NCBI GenBank assembly: GCA_964460115.1
Contig: CAYWPR010000031.1
Coordinates: 4,231 to 68,230 of the forward strand
Length of the DNA stretch: 64,000 nt
Direction of reading: 5' to 3'
DNA from: JAEUJZ01 sp964460115
GTDB taxonomy: Bacteria; Myxococcota_A; Polyangia; Palsa-1104; JAEUJZ01
The notes beneath the pieces were generated by a model. It saw nothing but the letters and a program-made list of their open reading frames with translations, was not told the DNA's origin and made no database searches. A program made the position numbers and the translations under genes. This document shows, piece after piece, positions 51,597 through 60,366 of the stretch (position 1 is its first letter; the number at the start of each line of letters is the position of its first letter).

Positions 51597-52631
51597 CTAC
51601 GGCAAAAGGAAGTCTTTTACGACGGCCATGTGCTGCATGCTGGTCGCGCCGCTGTCGTCCTTTAGGACCGGGGCGATGTCGGCGAGCGGCGTGTAAACGC
51701 GGCTGTCCACCACCAGCCCGCTCGAGAATTTCTGAGCTCCAATCACCACGTCGGTCTGCAGGCTGCGCAGCTTCGGCGACGGCATGACCCAGTCGTGCGG
51801 TTTGGTGCGAGCGCCGCTGGTGTCTCCGTCACCCAAGTTGTCGACGGGATAGGGCGCCGCGGTGGAGACCACGGCCGCAAGCGAGCTGAGGCACGCCTCG
51901 GTGCGCGACCCGGTGTTGAGATCGCCGCCGATCACCAGCAGGTCGCCGGCCGGGATGTTCTTCTGAATCTCGGCCACCAGCGCCTTGGCTTCGCTGTCGC
52001 GGTTGGCCGCGCTCGATGTCAGCAGGTGAACGCTTACGGCCCATAGATCTGTCGGCCCCGGGATGTCGATGCGCGCCCATGCGAAGCCGCGGTTCGCGAC
52101 GGCAGGATCCGTCCAGCTACCCGATGCCAGGATGGGATGGCGACTGGCGATTCCGTTTGGAATCTGCGCGCCGCTCTCACGGAAATAAGCGAAGGCGGGG
52201 CCAAACGCGGTGTCGACGAAGCCGCGAATCGCCGCGCCGCTATTGTTGCCGTAGTTGAACTCCTGAATCAGGGCGATGTCGGGGTGCAGCCCCTGGAAGA
52301 TGCGCAGTCCCTCGCCGGGATCGTAGGACTGGTTGTTGCCGCTGGTGGTGTTCGCACTCATGATGCGCAGGCGGTTTGGCTGGCTCGCCAGATCCGACGG
52401 TGGCGCGACCGATCCATCGTGTCCCAGGTCCAGGCCGCCGCCGCCGTCGTCAGGCGAATTCATCGCCAGATCGATGCCGGCATCAATATGAGGCGCCTGC
52501 GGCGAGCTATCGCAACCGCCACCCCCGCTAATCGCTCCGGCGAGTAGGAGTGCAAAGAGGCCCGTGGCGCCAAAAAGTAGGCGTGCGAACGGCCCGCGCC
52601 TGCTACCACTTACCATTAATGATGAGCTCAT
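51597..52631 (-). CDS. Exported endonuclease/exonuclease/phosphatase-fold protein
   Basis: A 344-residue protein with an N-terminal hydrophobic signal (FGATGLFALLLAGAISGGGGC) that may be a lipoprotein signal, although the lipobox is weak. The EEP fold is shown by MSANTTSGN at the first strand, IALIQEF with the metal-binding Glu, SVHLLT, VIGGDLNTG and the C-terminal MQHMAVVKDF with a His. The standard catalytic Asp/His are in place, so it may act on nucleic acid or phosphoester outside the cell. An acidic, Gly-rich linker follows the signal. It is divergent from the next gene with about 20 bases between. Confidence 0.82.
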   Translation of the reverse strand: MSSSLMVSGSRRGPFARLLFGATGLFALLLAGAISGGGGCDSSPQAPHIDAGIDLAMNSPDDGGGGLDLGHDGSVAPPSDLASQPNRLRIMSANTTSGNNQSYDPGEGLRIFQGLHPDIALIQEFNYGNNSGAAIRGFVDTAFGPAFAYFRESGAQIPNGIASRHPILASGSWTDPAVANRGFAWARIDIPGPTDLWAVSVHLLTSSAANRDSEAKALVAEIQKNIPAGDLLVIGGDLNTGSRTEACLSSLAAVVSTAAPYPVDNLGDGDTSGARTKPHDWVMPSPKLRSLQTDVVIGAQKFSSGLVVDSRVYTPLADIAPVLKDDSGATSMQHMAVVKDFLLP

Positions 52632-52652
52632 GTTGTCGATTTCCGAAAGCTA

Positions 52653-53312
52653 GTGGCACGTCGAGTTGAGGAGAAAGAAAAGGAATCACGGATTGCGATG
52701 CTGCGCAAAGATTTAGCGGCTGGCTTTGACTGCGCGACCGGACAAGTCCTATTTGCGCGTGAGCTGCCGCAGAAACTTTCTGAAAGAGAAGAAGTCGTGA
52801 CCGGCTGGGTGCCCGAACCGCCTGGCGTATGGTTTGTCGGAAGCGGGCGCGCGCAGCTTATCGCCAAGGATGGCAAGGAGCGTTTGCGTCTTGCGGTGGG
52901 GCCCGGCGTTTTGCCGCTTGCGCGCGGAATCAGGCTCTCTTCTTCCTATCCGCTGGCGCTCGGCTGGGTTCGGCGAATCGAAGAGATCGATCCTGCGACC
53001 GGGGCAACGAGCGCAAGCCAGTCTCTGGGACCAAGCGAGCTGCGAATTGCCGAAGATGGTACACCGATCGTCCTTGCCCCCGGAAGCGAGTCAAACCGCA
53101 GCGGCGGATTCGTCGCCGTGCCCAAGCGCTTTCGTTTCACGCGCGACCCGAAAGGAAGCCACGCCGAGCTCGATGGGCAGCCGGTGCTAAAGACGTCTGG
53201 CGATGCCTGGGTGCTCGGCGAGCACATGAGCTTACGCGAGGTCATCCTGGTCGTTGCCGAGAGCCGCAGGGACGCGCCGGATCATATTCACCTCGTGCGC
53301 GCGCCTCGCTGA
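52653..53312 (+). CDS. Protein of unknown function, possibly 5'-truncated
   Basis: A 219-residue protein starting at a GTG directly after an in-frame TAG, with no ribosome site; an ATG at 52698 is also possible. No signal peptide or membrane segment is present. Segments like DLAAGFDCATGQVLFAREL and GVWFVGSGRAQLIAKDGKERLRL look like blades of a beta-propeller (WD/PQQ-type), which is why the gene may be the 3' part of a once longer gene. It is closely followed by a small lipoprotein gene. Function is not known. Confidence 0.55.
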   Translation: MARRVEEKEKESRIAMLRKDLAAGFDCATGQVLFARELPQKLSEREEVVTGWVPEPPGVWFVGSGRAQLIAKDGKERLRLAVGPGVLPLARGIRLSSSYPLALGWVRRIEEIDPATGATSASQSLGPSELRIAEDGTPIVLAPGSESNRSGGFVAVPKRFRFTRDPKGSHAELDGQPVLKTSGDAWVLGEHMSLREVILVVAESRRDAPDHIHLVRAPR

Positions 53313-53451
53313 CGGGCCTCGGTTCGCAAAAGGTCGTAGCCGTTGACCCGGCTTTGGCCCTGGGGTATGAACGCCGCCTAAAACGACGGAGGCACGCTTC
53401 ATGTCGATAAGCTTAAGGCCAGGCGGGATTTGGAATGCGGTGAGCGCCTCG

Positions 53452-53703
53452 ATGCGTAAAACCCTGCCGCTCGGGCTATGCATCCTGCTTCAAGTTCAAT
53501 GTGGCGGCAGCAAGGACGCGAAAAAGGGCGAAAAGCTTGCGGTTCGCTCGGTCACCCACCGCGGTCCCATCTGGGTCGTGAAGAAAAACCCGCAGGGCCA
53601 GAAGTTTGTTCAAACGCAAGAGCCTGTCTGGAATATGACCGGCACACCTGCCAAATCAGAGCCACTTCCAGGCGAAGTGACTAGCGCGCCGCCTTCAAAA
53701 TAG
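53452..53703 (+). CDS. Small lipoprotein-like protein
   Basis: About 83 residues from the ATG at 53452 (an earlier ATG at 53401 would add 17 residues). An N-terminal signal ends LCILLQVQC-GGSKD, with a non-standard Gln at -1 of the Cys. The remainder is Lys/Pro/Thr-rich (VVKKNPQGQKF, WNMTGTP). No domain is recognised. The stop codon forms part of a shared hairpin terminator. Confidence 0.5.
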   Translation: MRKTLPLGLCILLQVQCGGSKDAKKGEKLAVRSVTHRGPIWVVKKNPQGQKFVQTQEPVWNMTGTPAKSEPLPGEVTSAPPSK

Positions 53704-53723
53704 ACTGTGCTGCAGCCTATTTT
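53697..53723. terminator. Bidirectional hairpin terminator
   Basis: AAAATAG (53697-53703) pairs with CTATTTT (53717-53723), with an inner CTG/CAG step. The stop codons of both convergent genes are inside the stem arms. A/T-rich ends on both sides let it act in both directions. Confidence 0.7.
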
Positions 53724-54502
53724 CCTTGAAAGGCCGCCGGTCGTTTGGCCAGGAAGGCGGACATTCCTTCCTTTTGATCGGTGGTGGCAAAAAGCTCGGA
53801 GAATAGCCGCTGCTCAAGCCGATTTCCTTCGGCCAGGGGCACTTCATAAGTCGCGCGCAGCGCTTGCTTGGCGTGGCTTATGGCCAAAGGAGCGCGACCT
53901 GCAATCTTTTGGCAGAGTGCGCGCGCTTCATCTAGCAATGTGGCTGGCTCGCACAGCTCATCGACGAGGCCAATGCGCAGAGCTTCCTCGGCGCCGATGG
54001 GGTCGCCGCCGAAAATCATGCGCGCGGCGCGACCTGGACCGACGCGGCGAATCAGTCGCTGGGTGCCGCCAAAACCGGGCATGACGCCGATATTGACTTC
54101 GGGCTGGCCCAGTTTGGCGTTTTTGCTGGCATAGATGATGTCACAAGCCAGGGCCAGCTCCAGTCCACCGCCCAATGCAAAGCCATTGACTGCGGCGATG
54201 ATCGGCTGCGGCATGGCGGCAATCAAATCGCCAAGCTTGTGGCCCTTTTCTGCCAGCCTATGCGCTTCCGGCGTAGACATGCTGGCCATCGCCGCAATGT
54301 CGGCACCGGCGACAAAAGCTCGATCGCCAGCGCCGGTCAAAACCACGGCGCGGACCTCGGCTTGCGCTTGCACTTCGGCAAAAGCGGTTGCCAGCTCTTC
54401 TAGGACCTGCGCGTTTAGCGCATTTAGCACTTTGGGCCGATTGACAAGAATCGTCGCCACCGGCCCGACAGCCTCTATAAGAACAGTTTCTAGCTGGGTC
54501 AT
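53717..54502 (-). CDS. Enoyl-CoA hydratase (crotonase family)
   Basis: A 261-residue crotonase that hydrates 2-enoyl-CoA to 3-hydroxyacyl-CoA. The oxyanion-hole and catalytic residues are in place: AGADIAAM, NGFALGGGLELALACDIIYA with the first Glu, and LGQPEVNIGVMPGFGGTQRL with the second Glu. It follows the 3-hydroxyacyl-CoA dehydrogenase gene by 8 bases. With the thiolase it makes a thl-hbd-crt set used either in beta-oxidation or in butyryl-CoA/PHB-type chemistry; no acyl-CoA dehydrogenase is nearby. Confidence 0.95.
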   Translation of the reverse strand: MTQLETVLIEAVGPVATILVNRPKVLNALNAQVLEELATAFAEVQAQAEVRAVVLTGAGDRAFVAGADIAAMASMSTPEAHRLAEKGHKLGDLIAAMPQPIIAAVNGFALGGGLELALACDIIYASKNAKLGQPEVNIGVMPGFGGTQRLIRRVGPGRAARMIFGGDPIGAEEALRIGLVDELCEPATLLDEARALCQKIAGRAPLAISHAKQALRATYEVPLAEGNRLEQRLFSELFATTDQKEGMSAFLAKRPAAFQGK

Positions 54503-54510
54503 GTCGGCCT

Positions 54511-55389
54511 TTAGTACTTATAGAAGCCGCGGCCGGATTTGCGACCGAGCCAGCCGGCGGCAACATAGTTGCGCAGAAGCGGAGCCGGACGATATTTGTC
54601 TTCGCCGAGCTCGCGATGCAAAACCTCGGCGATGGCCAAACAAGTATCAAGGCCGATAAGGTCGGCCAGCGCAAAGGGCCCCATGGGATGATTTAGACCA
54701 AGCTGAATGCCTTTGTCGATGTCGGCAGCCGTGCCCAGGCCTTCGGCCAGGGCAAAGCAGGCCTCATTCAAAAAAGGAATCAGCAGGCGGTTGACGATAA
54801 AACCGGGAACATCGCGGGCCGTCACGATCTCTTTGCCCAGCGCCAGCGCCAGTGCCGCTGTGGCTTGATAGGTCGTTTCGCTCGTCTGCAGGCCGCGAAT
54901 GACTTCGCACAGCTTCATCACCGGCACTGGGTTCATAAAGTGCATGCCTACCACTTGCTCGGGACGCTTGGTCGCGGCAGCCAGCAAAGTGATTGAGATC
55001 GACGAGGTGTTGGTCGCCAGAATCGCCGAAGGCTTTAGCGCGCGATCGATGTCAGCGAAAATTTTGCGCTTCAGGTCCTGATTCTCGGTGGCGGCTTCGA
55101 TGACAAAATCGCAGTCCGAAAGTGCCGCGTAATCGCCGGCCGGGGTGATTCGGCCCAGTAGCTCGGTACAGGCTTCCGCGGACATTTTGCTTTTTTGAAC
55201 CAGCTTGTCCAGGGCCACGCCAATTTTGGCTTTGCCCTTTTCAGCCAGTTGCTGGCTCATATCCACCAAAATAACGCCAAGGCCCTTGTCGGCGGCCACT
55301 TGCGCGATGCCGCCGCCCATTTGACCGGCCCCGACGATGCCGATGCGCTTCAAGCTGGAAACAGTTTGTGCCTGGTTCTCTGTAGACAT
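54511..55389 (-). CDS. hbd: 3-hydroxybutyryl-CoA dehydrogenase
   Basis: A 292-residue NAD-dependent 3-hydroxyacyl-CoA dehydrogenase. The N-terminus has the Rossmann motif RIGIVGAGQMGGGIAQVAA, then NTSSISITLLAAATKRPEQVVGMHFMNPVP with the catalytic His, and DVPGFIVNRLLIPFLNEA. The start is the ATG at 55389 with AAGGGA upstream; the longer frame to 55443 reads through the thiolase. It lies 8 bases after the thiolase stop. Confidence 0.96.
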   Translation of the reverse strand: MSTENQAQTVSSLKRIGIVGAGQMGGGIAQVAADKGLGVILVDMSQQLAEKGKAKIGVALDKLVQKSKMSAEACTELLGRITPAGDYAALSDCDFVIEAATENQDLKRKIFADIDRALKPSAILATNTSSISITLLAAATKRPEQVVGMHFMNPVPVMKLCEVIRGLQTSETTYQATAALALALGKEIVTARDVPGFIVNRLLIPFLNEACFALAEGLGTAADIDKGIQLGLNHPMGPFALADLIGLDTCLAIAEVLHRELGEDKYRPAPLLRNYVAAGWLGRKSGRGFYKY

Positions 55390-55397
55390 GTCATCCC

Positions 55398-56621
55398 TTA
55401 GCGCTGTACGACCATGGCGATGCCTTCGCCACCACCGATACACAGCGATGCGACGCCGTGGTGCAGATTGTAACGCGGCAGCGCATGAAGCAGAGTTACA
55501 AGCAGCCGAGCTCCAGAGGCCCCGATGGGATGGCCAAGCGCCACTGCGCCGCCGTGAACATTCACCCGTTCTGCATCTAGACCCAGAAGGCGGTTATTGG
55601 CCAGCGCGACCACTGCAAAGGCCTCGTTGATCTCGTAAAGATCGATGTCTTTTTTGCTCAGCCCGGCGCGCGCGATGGCTTTTTCAATCGCCGTGGCCGG
55701 CGCCGTCGTAAACCACTCGGGCGCCTGGGCGTGTTGGGCATAGCTGCGAATGCGCCCGAGTACCTTGGCCCCGCGACGGCTAGCTTCCTCTGCCGACATC
55801 AGCAAAAGGGCGGCGGCGCCGTCGTTGAGCTTGCTGGCATTGGCGGCGGTCACCGTCCCGTCTTTTTCAAAGGCGGGACGCAACGTCGCCATTTTTGTCA
55901 GGTCGGCGCGGCCCGGCTCTTCATCGACGGCCACTACTTTGGCCGGGCCTTTTTTCTGCGCGACCTCAACCTTGACGATTTCGTCGTCGAATTTGCCTTC
56001 TTTTTGCGCCTGCAGGGCTCGCCGATAGGATTCGGCGGCGAAGGCGTCCTGGGCCGCGCGGTCGAATTTGTGCTCACGCGCGCAAAGCTCAGCGGCCGAG
56101 CCCATGTGGAAGTTGTTGTACGGATCCCACAGGCCGTCAAAGATCATACCGTCTGTGGCTTGCTTATGGCCCATGCGAAAGCCATCGCGGGCGCCGGTCA
56201 GATAGTAGGGCACATTGCTCATCGATTCCATGCCGCCGGCGACGGCAATTTCGCAGTCGCCAGCCGCGATGGCTTGCGCCGCCAGCGCCACTGCTTTTAA
56301 TCCGGACCCGCAGACCTTGTTGACAGTCTGGCAAGGAACGGAAGTAGGCAGTCCAGCGCGAATCGCTGCTTGCCGCGCCGGGGCCTGGCCAATGCCGGCT
56401 TGCAGAACGCAGCCCATGATGACTTCACCGACGTCATGTCCTTCGACGCCGGCGCGTGCCAGAGCGGCTTTGATGGCGATGGCACCCAGATCCGGGGCAT
56501 TGAAGCCGGCCAATTCGCCACCGAAGCTGCCGATGGGGGTGCGGGCAGCACTGCACAACACAACTTCGCGGGCACCAAGGCCGCCAGAAAGTCCTTCAGC
56601 AAGTTCTTTGGACGTCGCCAT
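55398..56621 (-). CDS. Acetyl-CoA acetyltransferase (thiolase)
   Basis: A 407-residue thiolase with the nucleophilic Cys in NKVCGSGLKAV, NEAFAVVA, the His block GGAVALGHPIGASG and the C-terminal Cys in CIGGGEG. This NKVCGSG form matches biosynthetic/acetoacetyl-CoA thiolases (AtoB/PhaA/ThlA). AGGAG eight bases upstream of its ATG overlaps the end of the DUF4397 gene. It starts the thl-hbd-crt set. It differs clearly from the first thiolase at 11356-12519. Confidence 0.95.
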   Translation of the reverse strand: MATSKELAEGLSGGLGAREVVLCSAARTPIGSFGGELAGFNAPDLGAIAIKAALARAGVEGHDVGEVIMGCVLQAGIGQAPARQAAIRAGLPTSVPCQTVNKVCGSGLKAVALAAQAIAAGDCEIAVAGGMESMSNVPYYLTGARDGFRMGHKQATDGMIFDGLWDPYNNFHMGSAAELCAREHKFDRAAQDAFAAESYRRALQAQKEGKFDDEIVKVEVAQKKGPAKVVAVDEEPGRADLTKMATLRPAFEKDGTVTAANASKLNDGAAALLLMSAEEASRRGAKVLGRIRSYAQHAQAPEWFTTAPATAIEKAIARAGLSKKDIDLYEINEAFAVVALANNRLLGLDAERVNVHGGAVALGHPIGASGARLLVTLLHALPRYNLHHGVASLCIGGGEGIAMVVQR

Positions 56622-56632
56622 AAAACATTCTC

Positions 56633-58090
56633 CTAGGGGCGCGGAGTCACTGTGGTCGTCGGAATAAAGATGCGCGGCGCCTGCATCGTGGTGGCGCTTG
56701 ATTCGACAACGGCAACGGTCTTTAGCTGCGCCGGGTCCGGAGAAACCGAGCCGGTCAGATAGAACGTCGTGATTTCGCCGCGGGCGCTGTCGGCATCAGC
56801 TTGGGACACTGTGATGTCCCATTGGTCTTTCGCATCAGGCGCCGATTTAAGATGCAACGTCGAGCTTACCAGATCCTCAGTGCGATAGTTTGTCGCCTGC
56901 TTTACGTAAACTGTGGAAAACAGGGCCGGGCCATCGGCCGTCTGATGCAGGTCGAGGCCGCCGCTATTGAATATGGTATGGACAAGGCGCCAGGCCCCGG
57001 CATCGCCTTTGATTCTACGTTCCACAGCGGAAAATATCGGTGCGGCAAACCGAGCCTGCAGCGCCGGATTTACTCGTCCGGAATAAAACACTGTCCAGCT
57101 AGTGCCCGGGAACAGTTTGAAATTTTCTTGGTAACTTGAATCCGACTCACCCGCCTTGCGAACCATGATCGGATAGATGCCGCCCGCTTTTTCAATCAGC
57201 TTCGAGGCTGCCTCGTAACTAAAGCCAGCGACGAGGTTGCCATCTTGTGGGGAATAAATATCAATGGGACCGGCATCCATGCCGGCATGAAAGAAATACA
57301 GGCTGGCCTTGGGGGCCTGCGCGTCGTTGTTGATGGTTAGCGGCAAATCGCTAAGCTGCCCGGTCTTTTCATCAAGCAGCGAGACGGCAAAAAACTTGTC
57401 GTCAACCGCCAGCGGATGGGTTTCGCCAAAGACGATGGCGGTAAGCTGCGCGCCGGCCGAATACGGGCCGGGCAGGGTCACGCGGGCCAGTGGAAACTTG
57501 GCGCCCGACTCCGCCAGCGAAAGGGTCAGCGGTGCGCTTAGGTCGCCCGAAGCAATCGCAGTGCCAGCCGTCAGTTGTCCGAAGGCCACCTGGTTGCTCA
57601 TCACAGCGTCGCCGGCAGAGACGTCAAGAATCGGCGCGGCGGGCGAGGCATGCAGCATGCGCAAAGACACAGCCGACGCACTGTTCGGGCTTAGTCGCTG
57701 CACGGAAAAATTACGTCCTGTGGCCTCGTCATCGCGGCCCATGGCGGTGACTAGGACGCGGTCGTCTTCGCGCAAAAGGACATAGTTGCTAAAGTAAGCA
57801 TTTTTCAGATCCGTGGATCCAGCGCCAATCAATGTGACTTGATGGTTTCCGGCGGCCACGGCGAGGTTGCCGCTGCTTTTGCGATAGCCAAGATCCCCCA
57901 TCATCTTGGTGCCGTCGACGTAGATATCCATCTTGTCAGAGTTCGGCACGGCGTTTACGACATACAAAGATGCGCTATGCAGCGTGGGCGGACTCGTCAA
58001 GATGTTGGGATTTTCGGGCATCTCCGAATTGCAGCCTGCGGCGACGATGCCCAGCGACAACGTGATAAGGGTGATAACACGACGGAACAT
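56633..58090 (-). CDS. DUF4397-repeat lipoprotein
   Basis: A 485-residue lipoprotein: the signal peptide ends at SLGIVAAGC, and the ATG at 58090 has an excellent GAGGAGG site seven bases upstream. Three or four DUF4397-type beta repeats follow, beginning ASLYVVNAVPNSDKMDIYVDG, VSLRMLHASPAAPILDVSAG and ASLYFFHAGMDAGPIDIYS, each with an alternating hydrophobic pattern and a D-x-Y or D-V motif. A weaker fourth unit is AWRLVHTIFNSGGLDL. The family has no assigned function. It lies 22 bases after nusB and 11 bases before the thiolase, so it sits inside a metabolic gene run. Confidence 0.85.
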   Translation of the reverse strand: MFRRVITLITLSLGIVAAGCNSEMPENPNILTSPPTLHSASLYVVNAVPNSDKMDIYVDGTKMMGDLGYRKSSGNLAVAAGNHQVTLIGAGSTDLKNAYFSNYVLLREDDRVLVTAMGRDDEATGRNFSVQRLSPNSASAVSLRMLHASPAAPILDVSAGDAVMSNQVAFGQLTAGTAIASGDLSAPLTLSLAESGAKFPLARVTLPGPYSAGAQLTAIVFGETHPLAVDDKFFAVSLLDEKTGQLSDLPLTINNDAQAPKASLYFFHAGMDAGPIDIYSPQDGNLVAGFSYEAASKLIEKAGGIYPIMVRKAGESDSSYQENFKLFPGTSWTVFYSGRVNPALQARFAAPIFSAVERRIKGDAGAWRLVHTIFNSGGLDLHQTADGPALFSTVYVKQATNYRTEDLVSSTLHLKSAPDAKDQWDITVSQADADSARGEITTFYLTGSVSPDPAQLKTVAVVESSATTMQAPRIFIPTTTVTPRP

Positions 58091-58112
58091 TAGGAACCTC
58101 CTCGATTGAAAC

Positions 58113-58631
58113 TCAGCGCGGATCCGCAGCGTGGTCGCCGGGCGGAAAGGTGGTAGTGGGGGCGTCGCTTTGGCCAAGCTCACGCATGACGCGATCCAGG
58201 ACCCCGTTGACAAATCCGCTGGATTCGGTGGTGCTGTAGCGACGGGCAATTTCGATCGATTCGTTTAGGACGACGCGGGCCGGAATTTCGCGGCGTTCGC
58301 ATAGTTCAAAACAAGCCAGGCGAAGCAGATTGCGATCCACCCACGACATGCGCTCAAGCCGCCAATTGCGCGAGCAGTTTCCAAGCAGCGCGTCGATGCT
58401 GCGCAGCGAATTTCGCACCCCGTGCACCAAAGACTCGGCAAAGGCCTGCTGTTCGAGCGCGGATTCGCGCCCTTGACGCGTTTCGGCTTCTCCTTCGCTA
58501 TCGTCGAGCTCGCTCGGGACTAGATGCTTGAAATAAAATCGTAGGGCTTGCTCGACGGGCAGATCGGGTTGACGATCGAGCAAGCACAATATTTGAAGCG
58601 CCATCTCGCGCCCGCGCCGACGGCTACCCAT
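58113..58631 (-). CDS. nusB: Transcription antitermination factor NusB
   Basis: A 172-residue alpha-helical RNA-binding factor that joins NusE (S10) on boxA RNA to promote rRNA antitermination. Typical segments are RRRGREMALQILCLLD, RNLLRLACFELCERREIPARVVLNESIEIARRYSTTESSGFVNGVLDRV, which is the NusB core. The ATG at 58631 is inside the end of ribH (8-base overlap); an in-frame TTG at 58652 is less likely. The ribH-nusB pairing is widespread. Confidence 0.95.
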   Translation of the reverse strand: MGSRRRGREMALQILCLLDRQPDLPVEQALRFYFKHLVPSELDDSEGEAETRQGRESALEQQAFAESLVHGVRNSLRSIDALLGNCSRNWRLERMSWVDRNLLRLACFELCERREIPARVVLNESIEIARRYSTTESSGFVNGVLDRVMRELGQSDAPTTTFPPGDHAADPR

Positions 58632-59160
58632 GGCTTCCTGTCCCAGGTCCAAGTTGACGGTACAGAGATATCATTTCCAGCGCGGCCAGCGCGGCATCAG
58701 CGCCTTTGTTGCCGGCCTTGGTGCCAGCGCGCTCGACGGCTTGTTCGATGGTGTCAGTGGTCAGAACGCCGAATAGCACCGGCACCGGTGCGGAAAGCGC
58801 CACCTGAGCCACGCCTTTGCTGGCTTCGCCGGCAACGTAGTCAAAGTGTGCCGTTGCTCCGCGAATGACGGCCCCCAGGCAGATCACCGCATCGAAGCGG
58901 CCGCTATGGGCGCAGCGGCGGGCCAGCGGTGGAATTTCAAAGGCCCCGGGACAGCGCACAATGGTGATGGCGCTGGCGGTTCCACCGGTACGCGAAAGGA
59001 CATCGATGGCGCCTTCGATGAGCCTTTCGACCACGAAGGCGTTGAAGCGGCTGGCGACGATGGCCACGCGGACTCCACGGGCATCGATTTGTCCGCTAAT
59101 CTGGCCGACGGAAAGCGGCGGGGCAGATTCGAGTTGCGAGATCGAGTTTGTAGACGACAT
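58624..59160 (-). CDS. ribH: 6,7-dimethyl-8-ribityllumazine synthase
   Basis: A 178-residue enzyme that condenses 5-amino-6-ribitylaminouracil with 3,4-dihydroxy-2-butanone 4-phosphate in riboflavin synthesis. It shows VAIVASRFNAFVVERLIEGA, CPGAFEIPPLA, CLGAVIRGATAHFDYVAGEASKG with the catalytic His, and TTDTIEQAVERAGTKAGNKGADAAL. It has a short N-terminal extension of about 20 residues. It is 27 bases after the ribBX gene and overlaps nusB. Confidence 0.97.
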   Translation of the reverse strand: MSSTNSISQLESAPPLSVGQISGQIDARGVRVAIVASRFNAFVVERLIEGAIDVLSRTGGTASAITIVRCPGAFEIPPLARRCAHSGRFDAVICLGAVIRGATAHFDYVAGEASKGVAQVALSAPVPVLFGVLTTDTIEQAVERAGTKAGNKGADAALAALEMISLYRQLGPGTGSHG

Positions 59161-59187
59161 GAGAATGGTCTTTGGTTCGCGGGCGAT

Positions 59188-60366
59188 TTATCGGGCGATA
59201 AGGGGCAGGCTCTCGGCCAGCGTTAAGCCATAGCCTTCGAGACCAGCGATTTTTTTGGGGTTGTTGGTCATCAGGCGCATGTGTTGCACTCCCAGGGCGC
59301 GCAGCACTTGCGCACCCAAGCCGAAGTCGCGCAGTTTGCTGCGATGCGTCGACGTGGCGCCGGGGTGTACCACAAAAACGTCCAAATCATGACGAAGCGT
59401 ATAGCGCCCCGTCGGGAAAATGTAAAGCAGAACGCCGCGCTGGGCGGCATCGATGGCCAAAAGCGCAGCGCGCAACTGGGCGCCACTGTCGCAGCCGCGG
59501 GCCGAAAGTACGTCTCCGGGCCAGCAGGCGGTTTGGACTCGCACCAGCACCGGATCGTCGCAGGCGCTGCTCGATCCAATGTCGCCTCGGCATAGCGCCA
59601 GATATTCAGTCGGCTCGACGGGAGTGGTGTACAGGTAGCCGCGAAATTCGCCCAGCGCTTGGCCATCGACAGTTGGGACCAGAGGAAATTCCATCACCTG
59701 TTCGACGAGGCGCTCGGTCTGTAGACGGTACTCGATGATGTCGGCGACGCTGATGATAAGCAGATTGTGCGCCGCGGCGAAGCGCTGCAAGTCGCCGAGT
59801 CGCGCCATCGTTCCGTCGTCGTTCATGATTTCGCAGATGACCCCGGCCGGTTCGAGCCCCGCCAGCCGCGCCAGATCCACCGAGCCTTCGGTTTGTCCGG
59901 TGCGGACCAGGGTGCCGCCGCGTTTGGCGCGCAGCGGAAAAATATGGCCGGGGGTGATTAGATCTTCTGGCTGTGCCCGAGGCGCAACCGCGGTCAGAAT
60001 CGTATGGGCGCGATCGGCGGCCGAAATTCCGGTGGTCACGCCCTGCCGGGCTTCAATGCTGACGGTAAATGCCGTGCCGAGTGATGGGCCGCCGCTGCGC
60101 GTCGCTTGCAAAGGCAGGTGCAGGCGATCGGCGCGCTCTTCGGTCATGGTCAGACAGATAAGACCGCGGCCGTAGCGCGCCATGAAGTTGATGGCTTCCG
60201 GAGTCACCATCTCGGCCGCCATGGTCAGATCGCCTTCATTTTCACGGTCTTCATCATCTACCAGGATGACGATGCGTCCGCGGCGCACTTCTTCAATGGC
60301 CTGCTCGACGCGGCGAATTCGTTCATCGGGGGCTATCTGAAGTTCACTGCGTTCAGACAAAGCCAT
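59188..60366 (-). CDS. 3,4-dihydroxy-2-butanone-4-phosphate synthase fused to a degenerate GTP cyclohydrolase II domain (RibBX-like)
   Basis: A 392-residue two-domain protein. Residues 1-215 are a RibB domain with DDEDRENEGDL at the metal/substrate site and RTGQTEGSVDLARLAGL, where the usual GHTE His is Gln. Residues 225-392 have a RibA-like fold ending TNNPKKIAGLEGYGL. The RibA catalytic set is broken: of the zinc ligands Cys281 and Cys292 remain but the third is Ser294 (GCDSG), and the RQEGRGIG loop reads PTGRYTLR. This is the RibBX form described from Proteobacteria, in which the RibA-like half is inactive. It lies in a ribD-ribE-ribBX-ribH-nusB order, and a separate ribA would be required. 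Confidence 0.88.
   Translation of the reverse strand: MALSERSELQIAPDERIRRVEQAIEEVRRGRIVILVDDEDRENEGDLTMAAEMVTPEAINFMARYGRGLICLTMTEERADRLHLPLQATRSGGPSLGTAFTVSIEARQGVTTGISAADRAHTILTAVAPRAQPEDLITPGHIFPLRAKRGGTLVRTGQTEGSVDLARLAGLEPAGVICEIMNDDGTMARLGDLQRFAAAHNLLIISVADIIEYRLQTERLVEQVMEFPLVPTVDGQALGEFRGYLYTTPVEPTEYLALCRGDIGSSSACDDPVLVRVQTACWPGDVLSARGCDSGAQLRAALLAIDAAQRGVLLYIFPTGRYTLRHDLDVFVVHPGATSTHRSKLRDFGLGAQVLRALGVQHMRLMTNNPKKIAGLEGYGLTLAESLPLIAR

Noticed and set aside
59400..59600. Functional GTP cyclohydrolase II
   Set aside because: One zinc Cys is Ser and the RQEGRGIG loop is lost, so activity is not supported.
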